Program-made: the position numbers and the translations under genes
Part shown: piece after piece, positions 56,464 to 64,000 of the stretch
Numbering within the stretch: position 1 is the first letter of the stretch
Layout of the letters: every line of letters begins with the position of its first letter
The notes under the pieces: generated by a model
What the model was told of the DNA's origin: nothing
The model's input: the letters and a program-made list of their open reading frames with translations, nothing else
Database searches by the model: none
Origin: JANMDU01 sp031418715
GTDB lineage: Bacteria; Pseudomonadota; Gammaproteobacteria; Burkholderiales; Burkholderiaceae_C
Reading direction: 5' to 3'
Length of the DNA: 64,000 bases
Assembly: GCA_031418715.1 (NCBI GenBank)
Contig: JANOJL010000066.1
Location: 157,739-221,738, forward strand

Positions 56464-56718
56464 CTAGCCTCCCGTCACAGGCGGGAAGAAGGCAACTTCA
56501 CAACCTTCGCTGAGCGCTGAGTCTTCTTCCGTCATCGTGTGATTCAACGCGATTCGAACTGATTTACCGCGAGCTAGCTCTTGCGCGAATGCACCGCCGC
56601 GTGCGATCAGTTCGTCACGCAATTGAGCGACAGTGAAAGCAGAAGTTTGCAGCGATTCGCTGCTCTTGCCCAACGCTTCACGAACCGAGGCAAAATATTT
56701 GATCGAAACTTTTGTCAT
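56464..56718 (-). CDS. moaD: Molybdopterin synthase sulfur carrier MoaD
   Basis: MoaD (84 residues) ends in the required diglycine (FFPPVTGG), which is adenylated and thiolated to carry the sulfur to MoaE. It has the ubiquitin-like start SIKYFASVREALG. The ATG overlaps the moeA stop by one base (TGATG), and moaE follows five bases on, so moeA-moaD-moaE form a translationally coupled set. Confidence 0.94.
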   Translation of the reverse strand: MTKVSIKYFASVREALGKSSESLQTSAFTVAQLRDELIARGGAFAQELARGKSVRIALNHTMTEEDSALSEGCEVAFFPPVTGG

Positions 56719-57974
56719 CAGAGCAAACTAGAAAAAGGAATGAAATGAACCAGATCGCCTTGTGCAATCGTGCCACCGGCAGGCAGATCGACGAGGCCGT
56801 CAGCCCACACGGCAGAGGTGAGTACGCTGGAATTTTGATTTGGGAAAAGATCGAGCCCGCCTGAGATATTGCGCTTCGCACGCAAGAATTCACGGCGTTT
56901 ATCGGCCTTCGCCCTTATAAAATCTGCGCGAAGTGCTATGGAATAAATAGCAGACAGATCGCCACTGGTTCCAAGTAATCGCGCCAGCAAGGGACGCACG
57001 AGCAGCAGAAAAGTGACAAAACCAGAGACTGGATTGCCCGGCAGGCCTACAAAATGGGCGAAGCTACGATCATCACGATTCACCCTTCCATAGGCAAACG
57101 GCTTACCCGGCTTCATGGAAATGCTCCATAGATCGAGGCTGCCGAGTTGTTGTACAGCAGGCTTGATGTGGTCTTCCTCGCCCACACTCACGCCGCCACT
57201 GGTGAGGATCAAATCATGCGTTTGCGCGGCCTGTTGCAGTGCTTCAAGCGTGGCTTCACGCTGATCCGGAACGATACCTAAATCTGTCACTTCGCAGCCT
57301 GCACGCAGCAGCATCGCGCGAAGGAAGAAACGATTTGAGTTGTAAATCGCGCCGGGTTTCAAATCTTGCGGCGCAACTTCACCCGGCATCACCAGCTCAT
57401 CGCCGGTAGAAAACAAAGCCACTTTTACACGCCGCGTCACCAGCAACTGATCCATGCCCAAACTGGCTGCCAGCCCAAGCGCGGCGGGCGCAAGCGGCTC
57501 GCCTTTTTGTAGCGCAACAGTACCCAGTTTGACATCTTCACCGGAAAAACGCACCCATTGCCCTGCCTTAGGCACAGCATTGATACGCACGCCACCTTCG
57601 CATTCATTGACCAATTCGCAGTCTTCCTGCATCACCACACAATCAGCGCCCAGCGGCATCGGCGCGCCCGTAAAGATCCGTGCAGCAGACAGCGGCTCAA
57701 GCGGTTTTCCAAAATGCCCCGCAGCAATCCGCTGCGTCACTTGCAACACCACGCCCGCCTCGCGCACATCAGAGCTTCTGAGGGCATAGCCATCCATTTG
57801 GCTGTTGTCAAAACCCGGCACATCCAAGCTGCTCACCACATCTTGTGCCAATACCCTGCGGTCTGCATCAAAAGTAGAGACTGTTTCCGTCTCGCCCAGC
57901 GGCTGCACAGCAGCGAGCAACTCAGCAAGTGCTTCGTCCAAAGAGCGCAGAGGAGGAAATTTTGGGCCGTTCAT
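56718..57974 (-). CDS. moeA: Molybdopterin molybdenumtransferase MoeA
   Basis: MoeA (418 residues) inserts molybdate into molybdopterin-AMP. The blocks FDNSQMDGYALRSSDV, GAPMPLGADCVVMQED, TSGGVSVGEEDHIKPAVQQL and VGLPGNPVSGFVTF are standard. I chose the ATG at 57974 in MNGPKFPPLRSLDEALAELL. A C-terminal segment, SAIYSIALRADFIRAKADKR, is encoded by a copy of the dispersed repeat and is followed by the common RREFLRA. It follows mobB by seven bases. Confidence 0.93.
   Translation of the reverse strand: MNGPKFPPLRSLDEALAELLAAVQPLGETETVSTFDADRRVLAQDVVSSLDVPGFDNSQMDGYALRSSDVREAGVVLQVTQRIAAGHFGKPLEPLSAARIFTGAPMPLGADCVVMQEDCELVNECEGGVRINAVPKAGQWVRFSGEDVKLGTVALQKGEPLAPAALGLAASLGMDQLLVTRRVKVALFSTGDELVMPGEVAPQDLKPGAIYNSNRFFLRAMLLRAGCEVTDLGIVPDQREATLEALQQAAQTHDLILTSGGVSVGEEDHIKPAVQQLGSLDLWSISMKPGKPFAYGRVNRDDRSFAHFVGLPGNPVSGFVTFLLLVRPLLARLLGTSGDLSAIYSIALRADFIRAKADKRREFLRAKRNISGGLDLFPNQNSSVLTSAVWADGLVDLPAGGTIAQGDLVHFIPFSSLL
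56898..56952 (+). repeat. Dispersed 55-bp repeat, copy 13 (inside moeA)
   Basis: Forward copy: TCGGCCTTCGCCCTTATAAA, ATCTGCGCGAAGTGCTATG, AATAAATAGCA. It is read in frame on the opposite strand within MoeA. Part of the encoded protein coincides with residues common in the family, so it may have replaced native sequence. Confidence 0.75.
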
Positions 57975-57981
57975 CGCAGCA

Positions 57982-58515
57982 TCAACTGTATCGGCTCGCC
58001 ACATATTCAAAGCGATCACCGTGATCCACCAACCATTGCGCCACGGCATCTGCACTGTTGACATCAAGCACCGGGCGCAGCGTCTTGCCTTCAAACGCTT
58101 CTGGCGCATCGGTGGCAATGGCCACAATGAAATCATCCTCTTCATACAGCGCGGGCTTGCCAGCACTGGGGCGATGCACTTCAATTTTGAGCAGGTCAGA
58201 GCGCTTAAAGCCCTCCACCAGCACCCAATCTACACCTTCATACAGCTCAGCAATCAGGTGATGAACGCTGAGATCCGCTTCTTTTTCAAACTCGCGCATC
58301 AGCGCCACACGCTTGCTGGAAGCCACCACCACTTCAAACGCACCCGCCTCGCGGTGGCGAAACGTGTCTTTACCCACGTGATCAATATCAAAAGCATGAT
58401 GCGCATGTTTGACAACCGAGACTCTCAAACCGCGCAGTTTGAGCGCACCAATCAAGCCTTCGACCAGCGTTGTCTTACCTGAACCTGAATACCCAGCGAA
58501 TCCAACAACTTTCAT
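57982..58515 (-). CDS. mobB: Molybdopterin-guanine dinucleotide biosynthesis protein MobB
   Basis: MobB (177 residues) is a GTP-binding adapter of MGD synthesis. The start KVVGFAGYSGSGKTTLVEGL has the P-loop GYSGSGKT, and HHAFDIDHVGKDTFRHREAG is the next family block. I chose the ATG at 58515; the frame goes 11 codons upstream into the dispersed repeat 14, which is probably not translated. It leads the operon mobB-moeA-moaD-moaE. Confidence 0.92.
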   Translation of the reverse strand: MKVVGFAGYSGSGKTTLVEGLIGALKLRGLRVSVVKHAHHAFDIDHVGKDTFRHREAGAFEVVVASSKRVALMREFEKEADLSVHHLIAELYEGVDWVLVEGFKRSDLLKIEVHRPSAGKPALYEEDDFIVAIATDAPEAFEGKTLRPVLDVNSADAVAQWLVDHGDRFEYVASRYS

Positions 58516-58517
58516 AT

Positions 58518-58571
58518 CACTCTCTTTTTGATAGCACTCTACGCACAATGTATAACGGGTAGAGGCCGATT
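58518..58571 (-). repeat. Dispersed 55-bp repeat, copy 14 (between thrC and mobB)
   Basis: Reverse orientation: CTTTTTGATAGCACTC, ACGCACAATGTATAACGGG, TAGAGGCCGATTT. It fills the space between the thrC stop and the mobB ATG. Confidence 0.86.
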
Positions 58572-58581
58572 TGTCTTAAAA

Positions 58582-60009
58582 TCAAGCATTCTGCTCAATC
58601 AGTGCTTTCACCAGCGCCACATCTGGCTTCATCACCTGTACACGCTTGGGCAAAGCTTCAATGCCTTCAAATTTCGCAGGTCGAGATGGCTCTTGCCCTA
58701 AAGCTTCCACAATCGTTGCCGCGAATTTGATGGGTAGCGCCGTCTCCAACACGATCATAGGCACGCCTGATTTCACCTGCTCTTGCGCCACTTTCACGCC
58801 ATCGGCTGTGTGCGTGTCAATCATGATGCCATGCGCTTTGTAGACCTCGCGAATTGTCTGCAAGCGGTCTGCATGCGTGCTTTTTCCGCTGAGAAAACCA
58901 AACTTCTGTGCAGCTTGCTTAAAGCGCGTATCGCCGCTCAGATCAAACATACCCTTCATAGCGATCTGCGTGGTGAACAAATCCTTCACCGCCACGCCAT
59001 CGCGTCCGAGCAGATCAAAAATAAAGCGCTCAAAATTGCTCGCCTTTGAAATATCCATCGACGGGCTGGATGTCTCATGCGTATCCGCACTGCCCCGCAC
59101 GCGATACGCGCCCGTGCGGAAAAACTCATCGAGCACATCATTCTCATTGGTAGCCACGACCAACTTGTCAATCGGCAGCCCCATCATCCGAGCCACATGG
59201 CCTGCGCAAATATTGCCGAAATTACCGCTCGGCACAGTGAAGCTCACCTTCTGGGCATTCGACGAAGTTGAATACAAATAACCTGCAAAGTAATACACCA
59301 CCTGCGCCATCAGCCGCGCCCAGTTGATCGAATTCACCGTGCCAATTTTGTATTTTTTCTTGAAAGGCAAATCGTTCGACACCGCTTTCACCATGTCTTG
59401 ACAATCGTCAAACACGCCCTCCACCGCAATGTTAAATATGTTCTCGTCCATCAAGCTAAACATCTGCGCCTGCTGAAATGGGCTCATACGACCATGCGGG
59501 CTGAGCATGAAAACTTTGACACCCTTTTTTCCGCGCATAGCGTATTCCGCAGCGCTACCGGTATCCCCACTGGTGGCGCCAAAAATATTGAGCGTCTCGC
59601 CGCGCCGCTCCAACTCGTATTCAAACAAATTGCCCAGCAATTGCATCGCCATGTCTTTGAAGGCGAGCGTGGGGCCGTTAGACAGCGCCTCCAGATGCAA
59701 GCCCGTCTTACCCAGCGGGGTGACGGGCGTGATTTCCTTCGTGCCATACACCTCTTGGGTATAGGTTTTCTCGCACAGCCGCTTGAGATCGGCCGCAGGA
59801 ATATCGTCGATGTAAAGCGAGAGAATTTCAAAGGCCAAAGCCGCATAACCCTGCGATGCCAAGATGCCACGCAAGCGCGTCAAAGCCGCATCGTCGATCT
59901 GCGGATAGGTCTCGGGTAGATACAGCCCGCCATCGGGCGCCAAGCCCTCTAACAAGATATCGGAAAAGCCAAGTCGGCCAGCATGGCCACGGGTAGAGAG
60001 GTATTTCAT
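58582..60009 (-). CDS. thrC: Threonine synthase
   Basis: ThrC (475 residues) is the PLP enzyme that makes threonine from O-phosphohomoserine. The Schiff-base lysine lies in PTLAFKDMAMQLLGN, with FGATSGDTGSAAEYAM phosphate-binding loop and VPSGNFGNICAGHVARMMGL. This belongs to the longer bacterial ThrC class. hom is not adjacent in the window. It is upstream of the molybdopterin genes, separated by repeat 14. Confidence 0.96.
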   Translation of the reverse strand: MKYLSTRGHAGRLGFSDILLEGLAPDGGLYLPETYPQIDDAALTRLRGILASQGYAALAFEILSLYIDDIPAADLKRLCEKTYTQEVYGTKEITPVTPLGKTGLHLEALSNGPTLAFKDMAMQLLGNLFEYELERRGETLNIFGATSGDTGSAAEYAMRGKKGVKVFMLSPHGRMSPFQQAQMFSLMDENIFNIAVEGVFDDCQDMVKAVSNDLPFKKKYKIGTVNSINWARLMAQVVYYFAGYLYSTSSNAQKVSFTVPSGNFGNICAGHVARMMGLPIDKLVVATNENDVLDEFFRTGAYRVRGSADTHETSSPSMDISKASNFERFIFDLLGRDGVAVKDLFTTQIAMKGMFDLSGDTRFKQAAQKFGFLSGKSTHADRLQTIREVYKAHGIMIDTHTADGVKVAQEQVKSGVPMIVLETALPIKFAATIVEALGQEPSRPAKFEGIEALPKRVQVMKPDVALVKALIEQNA

Positions 60010-60079
60010 GAGAACTGAGTCGAAAACAGCCCTCTATTGTAGAAGCTCACCCAAAAGCCCCCGCAGACAACTCGCCAGG

Positions 60080-62140
60080 CTACAAACGGGCCGCCAACCT
60101 AGCCGCCTGATCAATCGCCCGCTTCGCATCCAGCTCGCCCGCTTCCTTCGCGCCGCCAACCACGTGCGCCGTCTTGCCCAATGCTTGCAGATCATCGGCC
60201 AGCGTGCGCAGCGGTAGCTGACCGGCACAGAGCACGATCGTGTCAGCCTCGATCCAGCGGGGGTTCTCGCGCTTTTCGCCGTCGCTGACCATCAAGCCTT
60301 CATCTCCAATGCGCTCGTAATTCACGCCGCCCACCATGCGCACTTGCTTCATCTTGAGCGCAGTGCGGTGAATCCAGCCGGTGGTCTTGCCGAGGTTTTC
60401 ACCGAGCTTGCCTTCCTTGCGCTGCAAAAGCGTGATCTGGCGCTCAGGTGGCTCCACCTTCGGGCCTTGCGCCGCTAAGCCGCCTCGAGTCAGGGAAGGA
60501 TCTGTCACGCCCCATTCGGCCTGCCACTCAGCGAGATTAGTCGTGGTCGAATGCCCCCCCGTCACCAAAAACTCCGCCACATCAAAACCAATGCCGCCCG
60601 CGCCGATAATCGCCACGCGCTTGCCCACCGGCTTTCTATCGCGCAGCACCTCGATGTAGCTCAAGACCTTGGCGTGATCCTGCCCGGCAATCTTGGGATC
60701 GCGCGGCAACACGCCGGTGGCGATGATCACTTCATCAAAGTCTTTGAGATCGCTGGCTACAACCTTTTTGCCCAACTGCAAGCTCACGCCCGTGACTTCC
60801 ACGCGCCGATTGAAATAACGCAGCATCTCGTGAAACTCTTCTTTGCCTGGCACTTGTTTGGCCATGTTGAGCTGGCCGCCCAGCTCAGCCGCCGCGTCAA
60901 ACAAATGCACGTCATGCCCCCGCTCGGCGAGCACCGTCGCTGCAGTGAGCCCCGCAGGCCCTGCGCCCACCACGGCTACGCGCTTTTTCGCTACCGTGGG
61001 GCGATAAACCAATTCCGTCTCATGGCAAGCACGCGGGTTCACCAAGCAGCTGGCCAGCTTGTTTTTAAACGCATGGTCGAGGCATGCCTGATTGCAGGCA
61101 ATGCAAGTGTTGATCTGATCCGCTTGCGAGAGCCGCGCCTTCTTCACAAAATGCGCGTCGGCCAATAAAGGCCGCGCCATCGAGACCATATCGGCGCAGC
61201 CGTCGACGAGCACCTGCTCAGCCACTTCGGGTGTGTTGATGCGGTTGCTGGTGACAAGCGGCGTCGTGATGCCGCTGGCCGTAAATTCGGCCTTCATCTT
61301 CTGCGTCACCCAAGCGAATGCCGCTCGCGGCACGCTGGTGGCGATCGTCGGCACGCGGGCTTCGTGCCAGCCAATGCCGGTGTTGATGATGCTCGCGCCG
61401 CCGGTCGCCACCGCTTTGCCGAGGGTCACGATCTCTTCCCAGCTGCTGCCGCCCGGCACCAAATCAATCATCGAAAGGCGATAAATGATGATGAAATCTT
61501 TGCCCACCGCCTCGCGCGTGCGCTGCACAATTTCTAGCGGCAGCCGCATGCGATTGGAATAATCCCCGCCCCATTCATCATCCCGATGGTTGGTGGCTTT
61601 GGAGAGGAATTGGTTGATCAAATACCCTTCCGAGCCCATGATCTCCACCCCATCGTAGCCCGCCTCGCGCGCCTTCGCAGCGCAATTCACAAACGCACGA
61701 ATCTGCCGCTCCACGCCGCTGCTAGACAGCTCAAAAGGCGTGAACGGTGTGATTGGAGATTTCAGGCGAGAAGCAGATACCGCCAGCGGATGATAGGCAT
61801 AGCGCCCCGTATGCAAAATTTGCAACGCAATCTTGCCCCCCGCGCTGTGCACAGCATCTGTCACCACCCGATGCCGCTTTGCCGCTCGCGAGCTAGACAG
61901 CGTGCCCGCAAAAGGCTTCGTCCAGCCCGCAATATTCGGCGCAAAGCCACCCGTCACCATCAGCCCCACCTCGCCTTCAGCCCGCTCGCGGAAATAAGCC
62001 GCCAGCCGCGTCAAATCGCGCCCCTCCTCCAGCCCCGTATGCATCGAGCCCATGAGAACGCGGTTTTTAAGTGTGGTGAAGCCCAGATCGAGCGGGGCGA
62101 GGAGGCGTGGGTAGAGGGAGTGAGGTGCATTCGAATTCAT
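60080..62140 (-). CDS. fadH: NADPH-dependent 2,4-dienoyl-CoA reductase
   Basis: FadH (686 residues) reduces 2,4-dienoyl-CoA in the breakdown of unsaturated fatty acids. The N-terminal TIM barrel binds FMN (YPRLLAPLDLGFTTLKNRVL, EIMGSEGYLINQFLSKATNH) and the 4Fe-4S cysteines are in CIACNQACLDHAF and LASCLVNPRACHE. Then follow FAD- and NADPH-binding domains (VAVVGAGPAGLTAATVLAER, VAIIGAGGIGFDVAEFLV). Start at 62140; the frame continues 17 codons upstream without similarity. Confidence 0.94.
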   Translation of the reverse strand: MNSNAPHSLYPRLLAPLDLGFTTLKNRVLMGSMHTGLEEGRDLTRLAAYFRERAEGEVGLMVTGGFAPNIAGWTKPFAGTLSSSRAAKRHRVVTDAVHSAGGKIALQILHTGRYAYHPLAVSASRLKSPITPFTPFELSSSGVERQIRAFVNCAAKAREAGYDGVEIMGSEGYLINQFLSKATNHRDDEWGGDYSNRMRLPLEIVQRTREAVGKDFIIIYRLSMIDLVPGGSSWEEIVTLGKAVATGGASIINTGIGWHEARVPTIATSVPRAAFAWVTQKMKAEFTASGITTPLVTSNRINTPEVAEQVLVDGCADMVSMARPLLADAHFVKKARLSQADQINTCIACNQACLDHAFKNKLASCLVNPRACHETELVYRPTVAKKRVAVVGAGPAGLTAATVLAERGHDVHLFDAAAELGGQLNMAKQVPGKEEFHEMLRYFNRRVEVTGVSLQLGKKVVASDLKDFDEVIIATGVLPRDPKIAGQDHAKVLSYIEVLRDRKPVGKRVAIIGAGGIGFDVAEFLVTGGHSTTTNLAEWQAEWGVTDPSLTRGGLAAQGPKVEPPERQITLLQRKEGKLGENLGKTTGWIHRTALKMKQVRMVGGVNYERIGDEGLMVSDGEKRENPRWIEADTIVLCAGQLPLRTLADDLQALGKTAHVVGGAKEAGELDAKRAIDQAARLAARL

Positions 62141-62219
62141 GGCGCACATCATAAGTGCGACTCTCCCGTTGCGCATGCACTCTGGGGACAAGCGCTTAGA
62201 GCGTGATGCCTAGGCTTGC

Positions 62220-63164
62220 TCAGGGTTTGTCCGCGAGCGGAATACAAATCGCCGTTTGCCACTGCGCGGGCGGGCAGGAGCGCGGGTCGTTCAGGTATTC
62301 CTCCATCGGCGGCTGATCGCTGGGCTCTTGGCCGCTGGTGGGCAGCCACACTTGGTAGAGCCAGCGATAGGCTGTGTTGAGCTCGGCATAGGGCTCGGTG
62401 AACACCATGAGCGCGCAGCGGCCTGTGCTGGTGTGCGTGAGGTGGACGGGTGCATCGCCTGTTTGTAAAGTGAAATTCTCTGGCACTTGAATGCATGCTT
62501 GGCTGCGTAAGTTGGCTAAAGATTTGGAATCAGGGTCATCGTAGTACAAGCCAAACATCCGCGACGGTGACAAAATTTGTGGCCCAATCAATTGGCGGCC
62601 CACCGCCCAAGCGGTGAGCTTCTGGAAGCTATCGCCAATCGCGTTGTAGCTGCCTTGGTGAGGCCAAGCGGCCACGCGGATCGGCGATAACGCCACGATT
62701 TCCACAGCTCGCTCAGGCAGAGCGCCAAGGCCACTTGGATAGTTGGCAGGCATCGCCTCGCCTTGCTTGATGCTCGCCATCACCAGCGCCAGCGAGGTTT
62801 TGGCATGCTGGCGATACTGCGCGGGCGCTGCGCCATAGTGCTCTTTGAAAGCGCGGCCAAAGGCTTTCACGCTGCCATAGCCCGCCTTCTTGGCAATCGC
62901 TGCCACCGATTGCTGCGATGAATTGAGCATCACCGCCGCGTGGTGCAAGCGCATGCGCCGCACCGTCTCGGCAATCGGCTCGCCCATCACAGCGGTGTAC
63001 ACCCGATGAAAGTGATAAGGCGAGAAATGCGCCAGCTCGGCCAGCCGATCCAAATCAGAAGGCTGATCCAAGTGATTGACCAACCAATCCGTTACGCGCT
63101 GCATGCGAGCGCGCCACGAATCGAGCGTGATACTGCGGTTCTCCGTCGTCTGCGCCGCGCTCAT
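62220..63164 (-). CDS. AraC-family regulator with GyrI-like effector domain
   Basis: The 314-residue protein has two AraC HTH motifs at the N-terminus (LDRLAELAHFSPYHFHRVYT and VAAIAKKAGYGSVKAFGRAF) and a GyrI-like small-molecule-binding domain (about 145-305) with ALSPIRVAAWPHQGSYNAIG and the end CPPAQWQTAICIPLADKP. Such proteins (for example Rob/SoxS-like regulators with a GyrI fold) sense lipophilic drugs or signals. A second stand-alone GyrI-like gene is next to it, suggesting a matched pair. Confidence 0.87.
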   Translation of the reverse strand: MSAAQTTENRSITLDSWRARMQRVTDWLVNHLDQPSDLDRLAELAHFSPYHFHRVYTAVMGEPIAETVRRMRLHHAAVMLNSSQQSVAAIAKKAGYGSVKAFGRAFKEHYGAAPAQYRQHAKTSLALVMASIKQGEAMPANYPSGLGALPERAVEIVALSPIRVAAWPHQGSYNAIGDSFQKLTAWAVGRQLIGPQILSPSRMFGLYYDDPDSKSLANLRSQACIQVPENFTLQTGDAPVHLTHTSTGRCALMVFTEPYAELNTAYRWLYQVWLPTSGQEPSDQPPMEEYLNDPRSCPPAQWQTAICIPLADKP

Positions 63165-63174
63165 CGCAAGCGCC

Positions 63175-63639
63175 TTATGTCAATTCACGCACACCAATAC
63201 AAATCGCCACTTCATCTGGCGCAAGGTACTCTTCAAAATCCGTCGCATACAAGCGCTGCACATCGCTGCGCGGCGCGCTGAAATGCTGCCACACCTGCAT
63301 CCACCCCGCAATCACCGCTTGCGGCATCACGCCCTTGGAAGTAAACACCAAATACTGGCCCGCTTGCACTTGCATAGTTTTCATACCCGGCAAGGCGCTG
63401 CTGGCCGCCTTGATACCCGCCGTCACATCAAACGCGCCATTCCAATCGCTCTCATACTGGTCATACACACCCACGATATTCAGCGAGTTCGGGCCGGTTT
63501 GAAACAAACCACTGGCAAAAAACTGCCCCCACAGTGGCCCAATCTTGGCCGTTAGTGGACTTTGCTCATCGGCGTTTTTTGAGCGGGTGGAAAGACCCGT
63601 GACGGCGAAGGATTCAAAGGTTTTGAGTTGGGGGTTCAT
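63175..63639 (-). CDS. Stand-alone GyrI-like effector-binding protein
   Basis: The 154-residue protein (NPQLKTFESFAVTGLSTRSK, IGPLWGQFFASGLF, NIVGVYDQYESDWNGAFDVT, GMKTMQVQAGQYLVFTSKG and EEYLAPDEVAICIGV) has the GyrI-like fold and lacks an HTH. It ends ten bases before the AraC regulator start, so the two are probably cotranscribed. The upstream region 63640-63868 shows no gene and no clear promoter. Confidence 0.82.
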   Translation of the reverse strand: MNPQLKTFESFAVTGLSTRSKNADEQSPLTAKIGPLWGQFFASGLFQTGPNSLNIVGVYDQYESDWNGAFDVTAGIKAASSALPGMKTMQVQAGQYLVFTSKGVMPQAVIAGWMQVWQHFSAPRSDVQRLYATDFEEYLAPDEVAICIGVRELT

Positions 63640-63868
63640 GCTGCGCTCCGTATGAAATTGAGGCTAAGTCAGACTTTAAGGGAAACGCATTAACTTGGTT
63701 GCGGTCTTCAAGCCTGATTGGCTATCTTAAGGTTTCGCTCCACCTTTTGTACCTGCGTCGTACCATCGGGCAGTTGCCTCATAAAGTTTTTTGAAAACAC
63801 ACGCGATTGAGATGATCGCTATCAAACCTTCTCCCCGCGCGCCTTCCAAAAAATTTCTGAAATAAACA

Positions 63869-63890
63869 ACCGCGCCCCAAGGGGCGCGGT
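63869..63890. terminator. Perfect GC-rich hairpin
   Basis: ACCGCGCCCC and GGGGCGCGGT form a 10-bp perfect stem with a two-base loop (AA). On the minus strand it lies just behind the transposase stop and is followed by TGTTTATTT, so it can be a terminator. It could also be the subterminal hairpin of an IS200-like right end. Confidence 0.8.
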
Positions 63891-63891
63891 A

Positions 63892-64000
63892 TTAGAACAG
63901 CCCGGGCTGTTGATAGGTTTGCTGATACTCTCGTCCTTGGTTCTGCACATACTTCCCAATCTGCTTCTCGTCCCCGTGTTTGCCCACTGTGCTAGCGAAG
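63892..64000 (-). mobile_element. C-terminal end of a probable IS200/IS605-like transposase (partial)
   Basis: The last 35 codons before the stop at 63892 read FASTVGKHGDEKQIGKYVQN then QGREYQQTYQQPGLF. This resembles the C-terminus of Y1-type single-strand transposases (STVG...KYVQNQG). The gene continues past the window edge, so its catalytic residues cannot be checked. The adjacent hairpin at 63869 fits the end of such an element. Confidence 0.5.

Overview
The window is chromosomal DNA of a betaproteobacterium, most likely order Burkholderiales and family Comamonadaceae. This rests on the gene content and order (isc cluster with iscR; hrcA / nadK-recN-rapZ; rplU-rpmA-obgE; the CNP1-like family protein behind rppH), on strongly betaproteobacterial-looking proteins, and on a short dispersed repeat of a type I associate with that family. 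Base composition is moderately GC-rich and fairly even. Assignment to genus is not possible by eye.

Layout. 0-3 kb: isc iron-sulfur cluster genes on the minus strand (iscR-iscS-iscU-iscA-hscB, last one cut by the window edge). 3-10 kb: phosphatase, prmC, slyD-like, grxD, a lytic transglycosylase and a VapBC-type toxin-antitoxin pair, a DUF418 membrane protein and proS. 10-18 kb: rppH, proB, obgE-rpmA-rplU (L21 carries an extra C-terminal domain), rlmB, a small lipoprotein, a PBP7-type endopeptidase and suhB. 18-31 kb: mutS-Anbu-hydrolase operon, uvrD, tolB-pal-cpoB and msbA. 31-42 kb: FAD-dependent dehydrogenase, TMEM175-type channel, metallo-beta-lactamase-fold protein with divergent LysR regulator, tRNA-Pro and tRNA-Arg, hrcA, nadK-recN-rapZ and a TPP enzyme. 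42-52 kb is the most accessory part: bactofilin, a cysteine-rich small protein, MFS transporter, RES/Xre toxin-antitoxin pair, VIT-type transporter, a single-chain MmeI-like restriction-modification enzyme, and a HigB-HigA-SecB-like toxin-antitoxin-chaperone module. 52-64 kb: FHA protein, clpB, molybdopterin genes (moaE, moaD, moeA, mobB), thrC, fadH, two GyrI-like effector-binding proteins and the C-terminal end of a probable IS200-like transposase.

The strongest unexplained signal is a family of about 14 copies of a ~55-bp dispersed repeat. Roughly half lie in frame inside protein-coding genes: two of them form the export-signal region of unrelated proteins (one read in each orientation), others sit inside UvrD, the restriction enzyme, MoeA, the TPP enzyme and possibly MutS, and one supplies the last residues and stop codon of the TPP enzyme. 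The second notable item is the toxin-antitoxin-SecB chaperone locus at 50.1-51.6 kb, with its own promoter, two palindromes and a possible unannotated 27-residue ORF.

How the genes work together: the Fe-S block makes and senses Fe-S clusters, with grxD nearby as another Fe-S factor; mutS, recN, uvrD and the restriction enzyme handle DNA integrity; Pal-TolB-CpoB, MsbA, the lytic transglycosylase, PBP7 and bactofilin serve the envelope; hrcA and clpB belong to the heat-shock response; three toxin-antitoxin modules are present. No intergenic stretch exceeds about 300 bases; the longer ones are described in the feature list. No CRISPR array or rRNA was seen.
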